DNA of 64,000 nt from contig DXIP01000009.1 of assembly GCA_019112825.1 (NCBI GenBank), positions 124,001 through 188,000 on the forward strand. The letters run 5' to 3'. Shown here piece after piece: positions 27,761 through 36,149 of the stretch. This DNA comes from Alistipes excrementigallinarum. GTDB taxonomy: Bacteria; Bacteroidota; Bacteroidia; Bacteroidales; Rikenellaceae. A program made the translations under genes and the position numbers. Under the pieces are notes generated by a model. That model was not told where the DNA came from, did no database searches, and saw nothing but the letters and a program-made list of their open reading frames with translations. Every line of letters begins with the position of its first letter. Positions within the stretch are counted from its first letter, which is position 1.

Positions 27761-28288
27761 TTATTTCGCGCCGTAGGTCTCGTGGAAGACCGTTTCGCAG
27801 AGCGGCTTGCGCGTCTGGTCGTGCCGTTCGGGAGAGGCCGGCTCGCCGGCTCCGTAGCCGATGAAGAGGATGTTGACCGGCTCGACGTGGGGCGGCAGCG
27901 CAAACTCCTCGCGCACGGCGTCGGGCTTGAACATGCAGACCCAGAACGTGTCGAGGCCGAGGCTTGCCGCCATGAGCATCATGTGGTCGGTGACGATGGA
28001 GGCGTCGATGTCACCGATTTTCTTGCCGTCGTATTTGCGGCACCACACCTCGTCGGTGTCGGCGCAGACGATGATGGCGCAGGGGGCCTTGAAATCGCGC
28101 GTGCAGCGCGCCAGGCGCTCCATGCCCTCGGCCGATTCGACGACGATGAGCCGCTGCGGCTGCCGGTTGGCCCCCGTGGGGGCGACGCGGCCCGCCTCGA
28201 GAATCGCCTCGAGCTTCTCGGGTTCGACCTTCCGGTCCTGATATTGGCGGCATGCGTACCGCCGTTTGGCAATTTGCAGAAAATCCAT
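27761..28288 (-). CDS. nitroreductase family protein
   Basis: 175 aa, FMN-dependent NAD(P)H oxidoreductase fold. The N-terminal RRYACRQYQDRKVEPEKLEAIL and VAPTGANRQPQRLIVV supply the phosphate- and flavin-binding residues; the dimer-swapped C-terminus is short. The physiological substrate is unknown (quinones, nitro compounds or flavin). The ATG at 28288 is preferred over one at 28315, which would lie between the -7 box and the expected transcript start. One remarkably long frame continues upstream on this strand, antisense to htpG, and is not part of the gene. Confidence 0.9.
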   Translation of the reverse strand: MDFLQIAKRRYACRQYQDRKVEPEKLEAILEAGRVAPTGANRQPQRLIVVESAEGMERLARCTRDFKAPCAIIVCADTDEVWCRKYDGKKIGDIDASIVTDHMMLMAASLGLDTFWVCMFKPDAVREEFALPPHVEPVNILFIGYGAGEPASPERHDQTRKPLCETVFHETYGAK

Positions 28289-28316
28289 GGTCGTATCGTT
28301 TGATTGGGTTGTCATG

Positions 28317-28347
28317 CAAAGATACTCGTTTGTTCGCATCCGGTCAA
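28317..28347 (-). promoter_or_regulatory. promoter for the nitroreductase gene
   Basis: On the minus strand TTG (28345-28347), 20 bases, then TATCTTTG (28317-28324). Confidence 0.75.
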
Positions 28348-28375
28348 TATGCGGTGCGCTTTTGGCAGTCGCGGC

Positions 28376-28388
28376 TGACATTCTGTCA
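28376..28388. promoter_or_regulatory. palindrome TGACA-TTC-TGTCA upstream of htpG
   Basis: A perfect 5-bp inverted repeat with a 3-base spacer, 17 bases upstream of a TACAGTTTG promoter-like sequence (28405-28413). A candidate stress-response operator, in the -33 region of htpG. Confidence 0.45.
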
Positions 28389-28459
28389 TGGAAAGGCTGC
28401 TGGCATACAGTTTGAAGCATGTCGGGTCGACGAAAAAAATATAATTCAACGATAAAGCT

Positions 28460-30520
28460 ATGAAAAACGGAAAAATCGGAGTTACGACGGAAAACATATT
28501 CCCCGTAATCAAGAAGTTCCTCTATTCGGACCATGAAATCTTCCTGCGCGAGCTGATTTCCAATGCGGTGGATGCCACGCAGAAGCTCAAGACCCTCTCG
28601 TCGATTGGCGAGGTGAAGGGTGAATTGGGCGATTTGACGATTCGCGTGGCGGCCGACAAGGCGGCCAAGACCCTCACGGTAACCGACCGCGGCGTGGGCA
28701 TGACGGCCGACGAGGTCGAGCGCTACATCAACCAGATTGCCTTCTCGGGCGCCGAGGAGTTCATGGAGAAGTACAAGAATCAGGCGATTATCGGTCACTT
28801 CGGACTGGGCTTCTACTCGTCGTTCATGGTGGCCGACAAGGTCGAAATCTTCACCCGCTCCTACCGCGAGGGTGCCAAGACCGTGCACTGGAGCTGCGAG
28901 GGCTCGCCCGAGTTCGAGATGGAGGAGACCGACGAGCAGCGTGACCGCGGTACGACCATCGTGCTCCATCTGGCCGACGATACGCTCGAGTATGCCGAGG
29001 ATTCGAAGGTCGAGGAGCTGCTGCGCAAGTATTGCCGCTTCCTGCCCGTGCCCATCGCCTTCGGCAAGGTCAAGGAGTGGAAGGACGGCAAGTACGTCGA
29101 CACGGAGAAGGACAACATCATCAACGATACCGACCCGCTGTGGACGCGCAAGCCTTCGGACATCACGCCCGAGCAGTACAAGGAGTTCTACCACGAGCTC
29201 TACCCCACGGGCGAAGACCCGCTCTTCTACATCCATCTGAACATCGACTACCCGTTCCACCTGACCGGTATCCTCTACTTCCCGAAGATTCGCAACAACT
29301 TCGAGATTCAGAAGAACAAGATTCAGCTCTACTCGAATCAGGTCTACGTGACGGACCAGGTCGAGGGTATCGTTCCCGAGTACCTGACGCTGCTGCACGG
29401 TGTCATCGACTCGCCCGACATCCCGCTGAACGTATCGCGCAGCTACCTGCAGAGCGATGCCAACGTGAAGAAGATTTCGAGCTACATCACCCGCAAGGTG
29501 GCCGACCGTCTGAAGGAGCTCTTCACCACGATGCGTGCCGACTACGAGTCGAAGTGGGACGACCTGAAGATTTTCATCGAGTATGGAATCCTCACGGACG
29601 AGAAGTTCGCCGAGAAGGCGCAGGAGTTCATGCTCTGGAAGAATGTCGACGGCAAGTACTTCACCGCAACGGAGTATACCGACCTGGTCAAGGAGAACCA
29701 GACCGACAAGAACAAGACGCTCATCTTCCTCTATGTGGATGACCCCGAGGAGAAGCACGCCTTCCTCGAGTCGGCCAAGAGCAAGGGCTACGACGTGCTG
29801 GTGCTCGACGGACAGCTCGACAGCCACTACATCAACTGGTACGAGTCGAAGCACACCGACTGCCGCTTCGAGCGTGTGGACAGCGACGTTGTGGAGAAGC
29901 TGATTCAGAAGGAGGATGCCTTCAAGATGTCGCTCACCGAGGCGCAGCAGGAGCTGATGCGTCCCGTCTTCGAGAGCCAGATGCCCAAGGACGAGAAAAT
30001 TCACTACAACATCTCCTTCGAGGCGATGTCGCCCGACGAGGCGCCTGTGGTCATCACCCAGAACGAGTTCATGCGTCGTATGAAGGAGATGGCCCGCGTG
30101 AGCGGCGGCGGCATGAGCCAGTTCTACGGCCAGATGCCCGACTCGTTCACCATTGCCGTGAATGCCAACCACCCGATTGTCATCGACATCCTGGCCGATG
30201 TCGAGAAGGCCTACGGCGACAAGCTCAAGACGACGACCAAGAAAATCGACGCCGCCGTTGCCGAGGAGAAGCGCTTCGAGGAGGTCATCAAGGAGAAGAA
30301 GGAGGCCGACCTCACGGCCGAGGAGAAGTCGATGCGCGAGGAGCTCTCGAAGAAGGTCGTCACGCTGCGTGACGAGCGCGACGAGCGGCTGCGCGAAATC
30401 GGTGCCGGCAACAAGCTCGTAAAGCAGATTATCGACCTGGCGCTGCTGACCAACGGCATGCTGAAGGGCAAGAACCTGACGGACTTCATCCAGCGTTCGA
30501 TTTCGCTCATTGAGAAGTAG
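28460..30520 (+). CDS. htpG: molecular chaperone HtpG (Hsp90)
   Basis: 686 aa. The GHKL ATPase motifs are present in order: NAVDATQKL (N-box), DRGVGMTADEV, and GHFGLGFYSSFMV. A middle domain and a C-terminal dimerisation region rich in charged residues follow. It is somewhat longer than E. coli HtpG, with an acidic/lysine-rich segment near residues 590-640. It is an ATP-driven cytoplasmic chaperone, usually heat-induced; a palindrome sits in its promoter region. It ends at a strong terminator. Confidence 0.97.
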   Translation: MKNGKIGVTTENIFPVIKKFLYSDHEIFLRELISNAVDATQKLKTLSSIGEVKGELGDLTIRVAADKAAKTLTVTDRGVGMTADEVERYINQIAFSGAEEFMEKYKNQAIIGHFGLGFYSSFMVADKVEIFTRSYREGAKTVHWSCEGSPEFEMEETDEQRDRGTTIVLHLADDTLEYAEDSKVEELLRKYCRFLPVPIAFGKVKEWKDGKYVDTEKDNIINDTDPLWTRKPSDITPEQYKEFYHELYPTGEDPLFYIHLNIDYPFHLTGILYFPKIRNNFEIQKNKIQLYSNQVYVTDQVEGIVPEYLTLLHGVIDSPDIPLNVSRSYLQSDANVKKISSYITRKVADRLKELFTTMRADYESKWDDLKIFIEYGILTDEKFAEKAQEFMLWKNVDGKYFTATEYTDLVKENQTDKNKTLIFLYVDDPEEKHAFLESAKSKGYDVLVLDGQLDSHYINWYESKHTDCRFERVDSDVVEKLIQKEDAFKMSLTEAQQELMRPVFESQMPKDEKIHYNISFEAMSPDEAPVVITQNEFMRRMKEMARVSGGGMSQFYGQMPDSFTIAVNANHPIVIDILADVEKAYGDKLKTTTKKIDAAVAEEKRFEEVIKEKKEADLTAEEKSMREELSKKVVTLRDERDERLREIGAGNKLVKQIIDLALLTNGMLKGKNLTDFIQRSISLIEK

Positions 30521-30544
30521 TTCCCGGTCGGGACATATGTAAAG

Positions 30545-30580
30545 GAGACGTTCACCTGCGGGTGAACGTCTCTTTTTTTT
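30545..30580 (+). terminator. intrinsic terminator after htpG
   Basis: GAGACGTTCACC (30545-30556), TGCG loop, and the full complement (30561-30572), followed by eight T. Confidence 0.95.
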
Positions 30581-30609
30581 GTGCGGTTACGGCCGGCTGC
30601 CCTCCCGGG

Positions 30610-31023
30610 TTACTCTTCGACCCAGCGGCTGCGCAGCAGGTCGAGGTACCACTCCGGACAGCGGCACGGACGGCGCGTGTCGCTGTGGATGAAGCCCAGC
30701 TGCGTCATGCCCGTGTTGATGAGTTCGCCCCGCTCGTTGTAGATTTCGTAGAAGAAGTTGACGCGCGTCGAGGGGAGCTCGCGGAGGATAATCCGCACGG
30801 TGAGCAGCTCGTCGTAGTAGGCCGGCTTGCGGTACTTCGACTGCACCTCGAGAATCGGCATCATGATGCCGCGCCGCTCCACCTCGGCAAAGGACATGCC
30901 CAGCGCCCGCATCAGTTCGCTGCGTGCCGCCTCGTAGTAGCAGATGTAGTTCGAATGGTGGCAGATGGCCATCTGGTCGGTATGCTTGTACCAGACCCGG
31001 ATTTGACAATCGTGTGAAAGCAT
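30610..31023 (-). CDS. acyl-CoA thioesterase, 4-hydroxybenzoyl-CoA thioesterase/YbgC family
   Basis: 137 aa hot-dog domain. The active-site segment YKHTDQMAICHHSNYICYYEAAR has the family's Asp and the HxxNY helix. It hydrolyses an acyl-CoA or acyl-ACP thioester; the substrate is unknown. Last gene of the minus-strand block that runs down from the sliding clamp, 57 bases after the RibF-like gene. Confidence 0.9.
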   Translation of the reverse strand: MLSHDCQIRVWYKHTDQMAICHHSNYICYYEAARSELMRALGMSFAEVERRGIMMPILEVQSKYRKPAYYDELLTVRIILRELPSTRVNFFYEIYNERGELINTGMTQLGFIHSDTRRPCRCPEWYLDLLRSRWVEE

Positions 31024-31080
31024 TGATTTATCGTGTGTTGTTCGTCTTGCGTAGGAATGTATCGCCCGCCGGCTCTGTGC

Positions 31081-31659
31081 CTACGGCTTTTGTGCGGGGC
31101 GCGGCGTAACCTGTACCGGATGTCCGAGCAGCCGCTCCGCCTCGGCCGTATCGCCCGCGTCGAGCAGCCGCCGGATGACCGTCGAGCTGACGTGGTGTCC
31201 CTCCACTTCGCGCTCGTCCACCTGGACAATCCTCAGTCCGCAGTCCGCTGCCGTACGGCAGTCGTAGCGGTCGTGGCCGAAGCGGTGGTTGTAGCCGACG
31301 ACGAGCGTCCGCGTGCCGATGCGCCCCTTGAGGTAGCGCTCGATGAACTCCCGGCCCGAGAGGGCGCTGAAGGCGCGGTCGAAGGGAATGACAATCACGT
31401 CGTCGATGCCCAGACTCTCGAGCAGCGCGAGCTTTTCGTCGAGCGTCGTCAGCTGGCGGAACCCGTCGGTGCGCCCCAGCGTGATGCGCGGATGGGGGTC
31501 GAACGTCAGCACGATGCTCTCGCCGCCCGTGGCGCGGGCCTCCTCGCACAGCCGTGCAAGCAGCGCCTGATGACCCAGATGAACACCGTCGAACGAACCC
31601 ACCGTCACGGCCGGCTCGCGGAACCGCGGCAGTGCATCGAAACCGTAGAATACCCTCAT
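31081..31659 (-). CDS. FAD synthetase domain protein (RibF without riboflavin kinase domain)
   Basis: 192 aa, whereas bifunctional RibF is about 310. The FMN adenylyltransferase half is complete: GSFDGVHLGH at 21-30, GYNHRFGHDR at 122-131 and the SST...IRR pair at 158-164. The protein stops right after LLGHPVQVTPRPAQKP, exactly where the riboflavin kinase domain would begin. The next gene starts 57 bases later, so the kinase half is absent from this locus. It should make FAD from FMN and ATP, with FMN supplied by another kinase, or be inactive in that route. Start at 31659. Confidence 0.85.
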   Translation of the reverse strand: MRVFYGFDALPRFREPAVTVGSFDGVHLGHQALLARLCEEARATGGESIVLTFDPHPRITLGRTDGFRQLTTLDEKLALLESLGIDDVIVIPFDRAFSALSGREFIERYLKGRIGTRTLVVGYNHRFGHDRYDCRTAADCGLRIVQVDEREVEGHHVSSTVIRRLLDAGDTAEAERLLGHPVQVTPRPAQKP

Positions 31660-31667
31660 CGTGCCGT

Positions 31668-32321
31668 TCAGCTGTTGTTGCTGTTCTCCTCGGACTCCTT
31701 GACGAAGTAGGCGACCTTTTCGAGCAGTGTGGTGATGTCGTAGTTCTCGACGATGATGCCCTGCGGGAAGTTGAGCGGCGTGGAGGTGAAGTTCAGCACG
31801 CCGCGGATGCCCGCATTGATGATGGGCAGGACGAGCTGCGGGGCCACCTTCGTCGGCGAGGAGACAATCACGATGCTGATGTCGCGCTCCTCGGCAATCT
31901 CCTCGAACGAATCCATGTGGTAGCAGGGAATGCCGTCGATGGTTTTGCCCACCTTCTCGGGGTCGACGTCGAAGGCGGCCGTGATTTTCAGATTGAGCCC
32001 CTTGCCGTTGAAGTATTTGGTGATGGCCTGGCCCAGATGGCCCATACCCAGCACGGCGATGTTCATCGGCGACGGGCTGTCGAGAATCTTGCCGATGTAT
32101 TCGATGAGCACCTGCACGTCGTAGCCCTTCTTCGTGTCGCTCGAGAAGCCGATGAGCATCAGGTCGCGGCGCACCTGCACGGCCGTGATGCCGTGGATGC
32201 CCGCAAGCACGTGGGAGAAGATGTGCGTGATGCCCTGCTTGTGGCACGAGAGCAGCGTGCGGCGGTATTCGCTCAGCCGCTCGATGGTCTTTTCGGGAAT
32301 GCCGTTCGTCAGTGAGGCCAT
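31668..32321 (-). CDS. rex: redox-sensing transcriptional repressor Rex
   Basis: 217 aa. The N-terminal winged helix (about 1-80, with GITAVQVRRDLMLIG as recognition helix) precedes a Rossmann domain with GMGHLG at 92-97. Family motifs include FDVDPEKVG and the C-terminal swapped helix. Rex dimers leave DNA when NADH rises and so control fermentative and respiratory genes. It lies 4 bases after the LysM protein gene, within one dense operon, an uncommon company for Rex. Confidence 0.95.
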   Translation of the reverse strand: MASLTNGIPEKTIERLSEYRRTLLSCHKQGITHIFSHVLAGIHGITAVQVRRDLMLIGFSSDTKKGYDVQVLIEYIGKILDSPSPMNIAVLGMGHLGQAITKYFNGKGLNLKITAAFDVDPEKVGKTIDGIPCYHMDSFEEIAEERDISIVIVSSPTKVAPQLVLPIINAGIRGVLNFTSTPLNFPQGIIVENYDITTLLEKVAYFVKESEENSNNS

Positions 32322-32325
32322 GGCG

Positions 32326-34158
32326 TTATTCGATGGTGATGGTATAGTCGCTGTTGTAGTTGACCCGGGTCCAGTTGCGGTTCACGTGGCTGCCCCCCTC
32401 CTCGCGCTGGAAGCGGTAGGTCGTCTGCAGCGGCGTGTAGGTGGTATTCTCCAGGTCGTTTTCGATGTCGCCGTACATGGCGGGGCAGAAAATCATCGCC
32501 GCGTCGTATCCACGATAGGAGTAGAGCGTCGGCAGCGCCCCGAAGGCACGGATGTAGTCGCTGTCGAACGAGGCGATGACCTCGGCGTCGCGCTTGGCGT
32601 GGTAGGTCGAGACGAAGACCAGGCGGTCCTTGAAGAACATCGTGCGGTCGATGTTGCCGAAGCGGTGCCAGCGGGCGTTGCCCAGCACGACGAACGACGG
32701 CGCCGTCAGGCCGCGGCTTGTGATGCTCGTATCGGCCGAGGCGATAGCCGCCAGGATGCGGTCGACGTCGACCTCGTTCTCGGCCATGATGACGAAGACG
32801 TTCTCCTCCTTGTTCTGCAGCAGCGGCGTGAGGTCGCTCGGACTGTTGGCCCGGCGGACGGAGGGGTGTTCGTAGCGGTAGTTGTAGCGCGTGAAGGGTC
32901 GGTCGCCCAGCAGCGCGAGCACCTCCTGCTCGAACTCCTTGTCGGTGCTGCCCGCGTAAATGAGCGTCACGCGGCGGTTGCCGTTGAGCAGTTCGGCCAC
33001 CTTGTCGTACTTGAGCGCCGGGTCGGCCGCCATCTGGAAGAGGGCGTCGCTGTGGAGCGCCTCGATGTTGGCCAGCGGCGTGACCACCGGGACGTCGTGC
33101 TCCTCGGCGTAGCGGACCACGGGATAGAGCTCATCCTCGTAGACCGGGCCCACGATGAGCCGGTTGCGGGCGAAGTCGGGCGAGGAGACGATGCGGTCGA
33201 TGGCGGCCGAGTCGCGGCCCGTATTATAGAAGGTGAGCTCGACCGAGTATCCGTAACGCTGCTTCACCTGCTCGAGCCCCAGCAGGAAGCCCTGGTAGAA
33301 TTCGAGGTAGTTGCTGTTGGCGCGACCCTTGACCGAGATGGGGAGCATCAGGGCGACATCGAGCGGCTCGGAGCGGCGCAGGGCGCGGAACGTGACCTCG
33401 GGAAGCTGCCGTGCGGCGGCCGAGTCGGGGTGCGCAACGCTCAGCGAATCGACGGCCGGGGCCGGAGCTGCCGGCTCGTCGCTCGGAATCTTGAGCATCG
33501 CTCCGGCCTTCAGGTCGGCGGGCTGCAGTCCGTTGTTGAGCCGCGAGAGCTCCTCTTCGGTCGTGCCGAAGCGGCGCGAGAGCGAGTAGAAGGTTTCGCC
33601 CGGGCGCACGATGTGGTAGGCATAGCCCTTTTCGGCGACGCTGTTCAGCGCCGTGCGGTAGGCTTCCCACTCGGCCTGCCGTTGTGCTTCACTCCCCTTG
33701 CCGCTCTCCTTGCGGCGAATCAGAATCCGCTCGTCGGGGCGCAGATGGGTGGGGTCGAGGTTGGGGTTGTCCTCGAGGATGGTCTGGATGGAGATGGCGT
33801 AGCGGCGCGAGATGGCGTAGAGCGTCTCGCCCTTGCGGACGTAGTGCATGTCGAAGGTCTTCTTCAGCTTGCGCTCCGAGGGTTTGGCCTCCGGGGCCTC
33901 GGCCATGAACGGTATCTTGAGCCGCGCGTCGGCCTTCAGCCCCTGGGCAACCGAGGGGTTGTTCTCGACAATCACCTGCTCCCCCACTCCGTATTCACGG
34001 GCGAGCGAGTAGAGCGTCTCGCCCGCCTGCACGGTGTGGATGTAGTACTTCGAGCCGTTGATATAGACGATTGTCGGCGATTTCTCGGCCGCGTGGGCGC
34101 AGCAGAGGGTGCCTAACAGCAGCAGGGTCGCACAAAGTCGCTTCATCTTCCTGTTCAT
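32326..34158 (-). CDS. LysM-repeat protein with periplasmic-binding-like C-terminal domain
   Basis: 610 aa. A signal peptide (to about residue 23, CCAHA) is followed by three LysM repeats (about 38-85, 103-150, 171-220; HTVQAGETLYSLAREYG, YVRKGETLYAISRRYA, HIVRPGETFYSLSRRFG) and a C-terminal domain like type 1 periplasmic-binding proteins (VALMLPISVKGRANSNYLEFYQGFLLGLEQV). LysM binds peptidoglycan; the architecture recalls LpoA-like or solute-binding wall proteins. Its first codons overlap the exonuclease stop by 4 bases. The exact role is unknown. Confidence 0.88.
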   Translation of the reverse strand: MNRKMKRLCATLLLLGTLCCAHAAEKSPTIVYINGSKYYIHTVQAGETLYSLAREYGVGEQVIVENNPSVAQGLKADARLKIPFMAEAPEAKPSERKLKKTFDMHYVRKGETLYAISRRYAISIQTILEDNPNLDPTHLRPDERILIRRKESGKGSEAQRQAEWEAYRTALNSVAEKGYAYHIVRPGETFYSLSRRFGTTEEELSRLNNGLQPADLKAGAMLKIPSDEPAAPAPAVDSLSVAHPDSAAARQLPEVTFRALRRSEPLDVALMLPISVKGRANSNYLEFYQGFLLGLEQVKQRYGYSVELTFYNTGRDSAAIDRIVSSPDFARNRLIVGPVYEDELYPVVRYAEEHDVPVVTPLANIEALHSDALFQMAADPALKYDKVAELLNGNRRVTLIYAGSTDKEFEQEVLALLGDRPFTRYNYRYEHPSVRRANSPSDLTPLLQNKEENVFVIMAENEVDVDRILAAIASADTSITSRGLTAPSFVVLGNARWHRFGNIDRTMFFKDRLVFVSTYHAKRDAEVIASFDSDYIRAFGALPTLYSYRGYDAAMIFCPAMYGDIENDLENTTYTPLQTTYRFQREEGGSHVNRNWTRVNYNSDYTITIE

Positions 34159-34922
34159 TTCGTTTTTTCGCGGCAGCGGATTTCGGTGATGACCCGCTTG
34201 GTATAGAGCGGAAAGTCGCCGTTCATCATCCAGGCGTAGTAGCTCGGTTCGTGGGCGAAGACCTCCGCCACCGAACGCCCCTTGTACTTGCCGAACCCGA
34301 AGACCTCCTCGCCCTTCTCGTTGTAGAGAATGCGGCCCGCATAGTCGGCCGATTCACCCCGCGAGGAGTATTCGGCCAGAGCATCGACGTCGTTCTCCAG
34401 GTCGGGATAGCGGTCCAGCTGCGCCTGCAGCACCTCGTAGGTCGCCCGCGTGTCGGCTTCGGCCGAGTGGGCGTCTGTAAGGTCCTTGTCGCAGTAGAAC
34501 TTGTAGGCGGCCACCAGCGTGCGCTGCTCCTTCTTGTGGAAGATGTTCTGCACGTCGATGAAGCGGCGGCGCTTGAAGTCCACCTCGACGCCCGCACGCA
34601 TGAACTCCTCGACGAGCAGCGGCAGGTCGAAGCGGTTGGAGTTGAAGCCGCCGAAGTCGCACCCCTGTAGGAACTGCGCGAGCGACTTGGCCACCTGGGC
34701 AAAGGTCGGGCAATCCTTCACATCCTCGTCCGTGATGCCGTGGATGGCCGTCGCCTCCTCGGGGATGTGCATCCCCGGGTTGAGCTTGCGCGTCTTGCAG
34801 ATTTCCTCGCCGTCGGGCATAATCTTAATCATCGACACCTCGACGATGCGGTCCTTCGAGGCGTCGACCCCCGTGGTTTCGAGGTCGAAGAAGACGATGG
34901 GCCGTTTGAGCTTGAGTTTCAT
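34155..34922 (-). CDS. DnaQ-like 3'-5' exonuclease
   Basis: 255 aa. DEDDh exonuclease motifs: FDLETTG (ExoI, near 12-18), the NSNRFDLPLL region (ExoII), and HSAEADTRAT (ExoIIIh). A C-terminal segment FGFGKYKGRSVAEVF...YYAWMMNGDFP resembles the exodeoxyribonuclease X/PolC-associated module. It sits 11 bases after dnaN and overlaps the LysM gene, so it may act in proofreading or repair with the clamp. Whether it is the replicative epsilon subunit cannot be decided here. Confidence 0.9.
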   Translation of the reverse strand: MKLKLKRPIVFFDLETTGVDASKDRIVEVSMIKIMPDGEEICKTRKLNPGMHIPEEATAIHGITDEDVKDCPTFAQVAKSLAQFLQGCDFGGFNSNRFDLPLLVEEFMRAGVEVDFKRRRFIDVQNIFHKKEQRTLVAAYKFYCDKDLTDAHSAEADTRATYEVLQAQLDRYPDLENDVDALAEYSSRGESADYAGRILYNEKGEEVFGFGKYKGRSVAEVFAHEPSYYAWMMNGDFPLYTKRVITEIRCREKTK

Positions 34923-34933
34923 CGGCGCCCTCC

Positions 34934-36058
34934 CTATGCGTTAATCATCATCGGCATGAGCAGCATGAGCGACGTGTTGCTCTGCTTCTCGTCGTATACG
35001 GGCTTGAAGACGCCGGCGCGCGTCGAGTCGGCCAGTTCGATGACCACCGTCGGAGTCTCGATGTTGGAGAGAATCTCGACCAGGAAGGTCGACTTGAAGC
35101 CGATGGTGATGGGCTGTCCGTCGTAGCTGCACGAGATGGTCTCGTTGGCCGACACCGAGAAGTCGATGTCCTGTGCCGTGAGGTTGATGCGGTTCTCCTC
35201 GATGTCCATGCGGATGAGGTTGGTCGTCGGGTTCGAGCAGACGGCCACGCGCTTGATGCCGTTGACCAGTTCGATGCGGTCGACGAGCACCTTGTTGGGG
35301 TTGTTGGCCGGGATGACGGCGTTGTAGTTCGGGTAGTTGCCCTCGATGAGCCGGCAGACGAGCGTGTGGTTCTTGAGCGTGAAGAGGGCGTTCTTCGAAT
35401 CGAAGGCCACCTTGATGGCATCCTCCTCCTTGAGCAGCACCGACTTGAGCAGGTTGGCCGGCTTCTTGGGCAGGATGAACGAGGCGTTGATGTCGGTCTC
35501 GCGCTCCGATTCATACTTCACCAGCTTGTGGGCGTCGGTTCCGACGAAGGTGAGCGCCGTGGGGCTGAAGTTGATGAAGATGCCGTTCATGACGGGACGC
35601 AGCTCGTCGTCGGCCGTGGCGAAAATCGTCTTGTTGATGCCGTTGACCAGCACGTCGACGTCGAGCTCGAGCTCCTTCTTCTCGGCGCTGAGCGTCGGAA
35701 CGGCGGGATAGCTCACGGCGCTGGCGCCGGGAATCGACAGGGAGCCGCTCTTCCAGTTGATTTTGATTTCCCAGCTCTTGTCGTTCACGTCGATGGTCAG
35801 CGGCAGCTCGGGGAACTCCTTCAGCGAGTCGAGCATCAGTTTGCCCGGGGCGGCGATGGTGCCCTCGCTCTCGACGCTGTCGACCGTGATGGAGCCGATG
35901 AGCGTGGTTTCGAGGTCCGAGGTGGTGACTTTCAGTTCGTTGCCGTTGAGCTCCATGAGGAAGTAGTCGAGAATCGGCAGCGTATTCTTGTTGCTGATGA
36001 CCTTGCCCGTGGTTGCGAGCAGCGAGAGCAGGGCCGAACTTGATACGGTGAATTTCAT
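34934..36058 (-). CDS. dnaN: DNA polymerase III sliding clamp (beta subunit)
   Basis: 374 aa, three repeated clamp domains. The N-terminus MKFTVSSSALLSLLATTGKVISNKNTLPILD-type start, the central FATADDELRPVMNGIF and the C-terminal YDEKQSNTSLMLLMPMMINA are typical of Bacteroidota DnaN. The dimeric ring tethers polymerase to DNA. It is not next to dnaA or gyrB here but heads a block with an exonuclease, LysM protein and Rex. The promoter is not obvious. Confidence 0.96.
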   Translation of the reverse strand: MKFTVSSSALLSLLATTGKVISNKNTLPILDYFLMELNGNELKVTTSDLETTLIGSITVDSVESEGTIAAPGKLMLDSLKEFPELPLTIDVNDKSWEIKINWKSGSLSIPGASAVSYPAVPTLSAEKKELELDVDVLVNGINKTIFATADDELRPVMNGIFINFSPTALTFVGTDAHKLVKYESERETDINASFILPKKPANLLKSVLLKEEDAIKVAFDSKNALFTLKNHTLVCRLIEGNYPNYNAVIPANNPNKVLVDRIELVNGIKRVAVCSNPTTNLIRMDIEENRINLTAQDIDFSVSANETISCSYDGQPITIGFKSTFLVEILSNIETPTVVIELADSTRAGVFKPVYDEKQSNTSLMLLMPMMINA

Positions 36059-36149
36059 GTCTTGCGTGTTTTTACTTATTTCTTTTTCTACTTGCTTCTT
36101 GTCTTTTGGGGCGGGGCCCCGGCGGCTGCGCGGACGGCGCGCATCGGGG

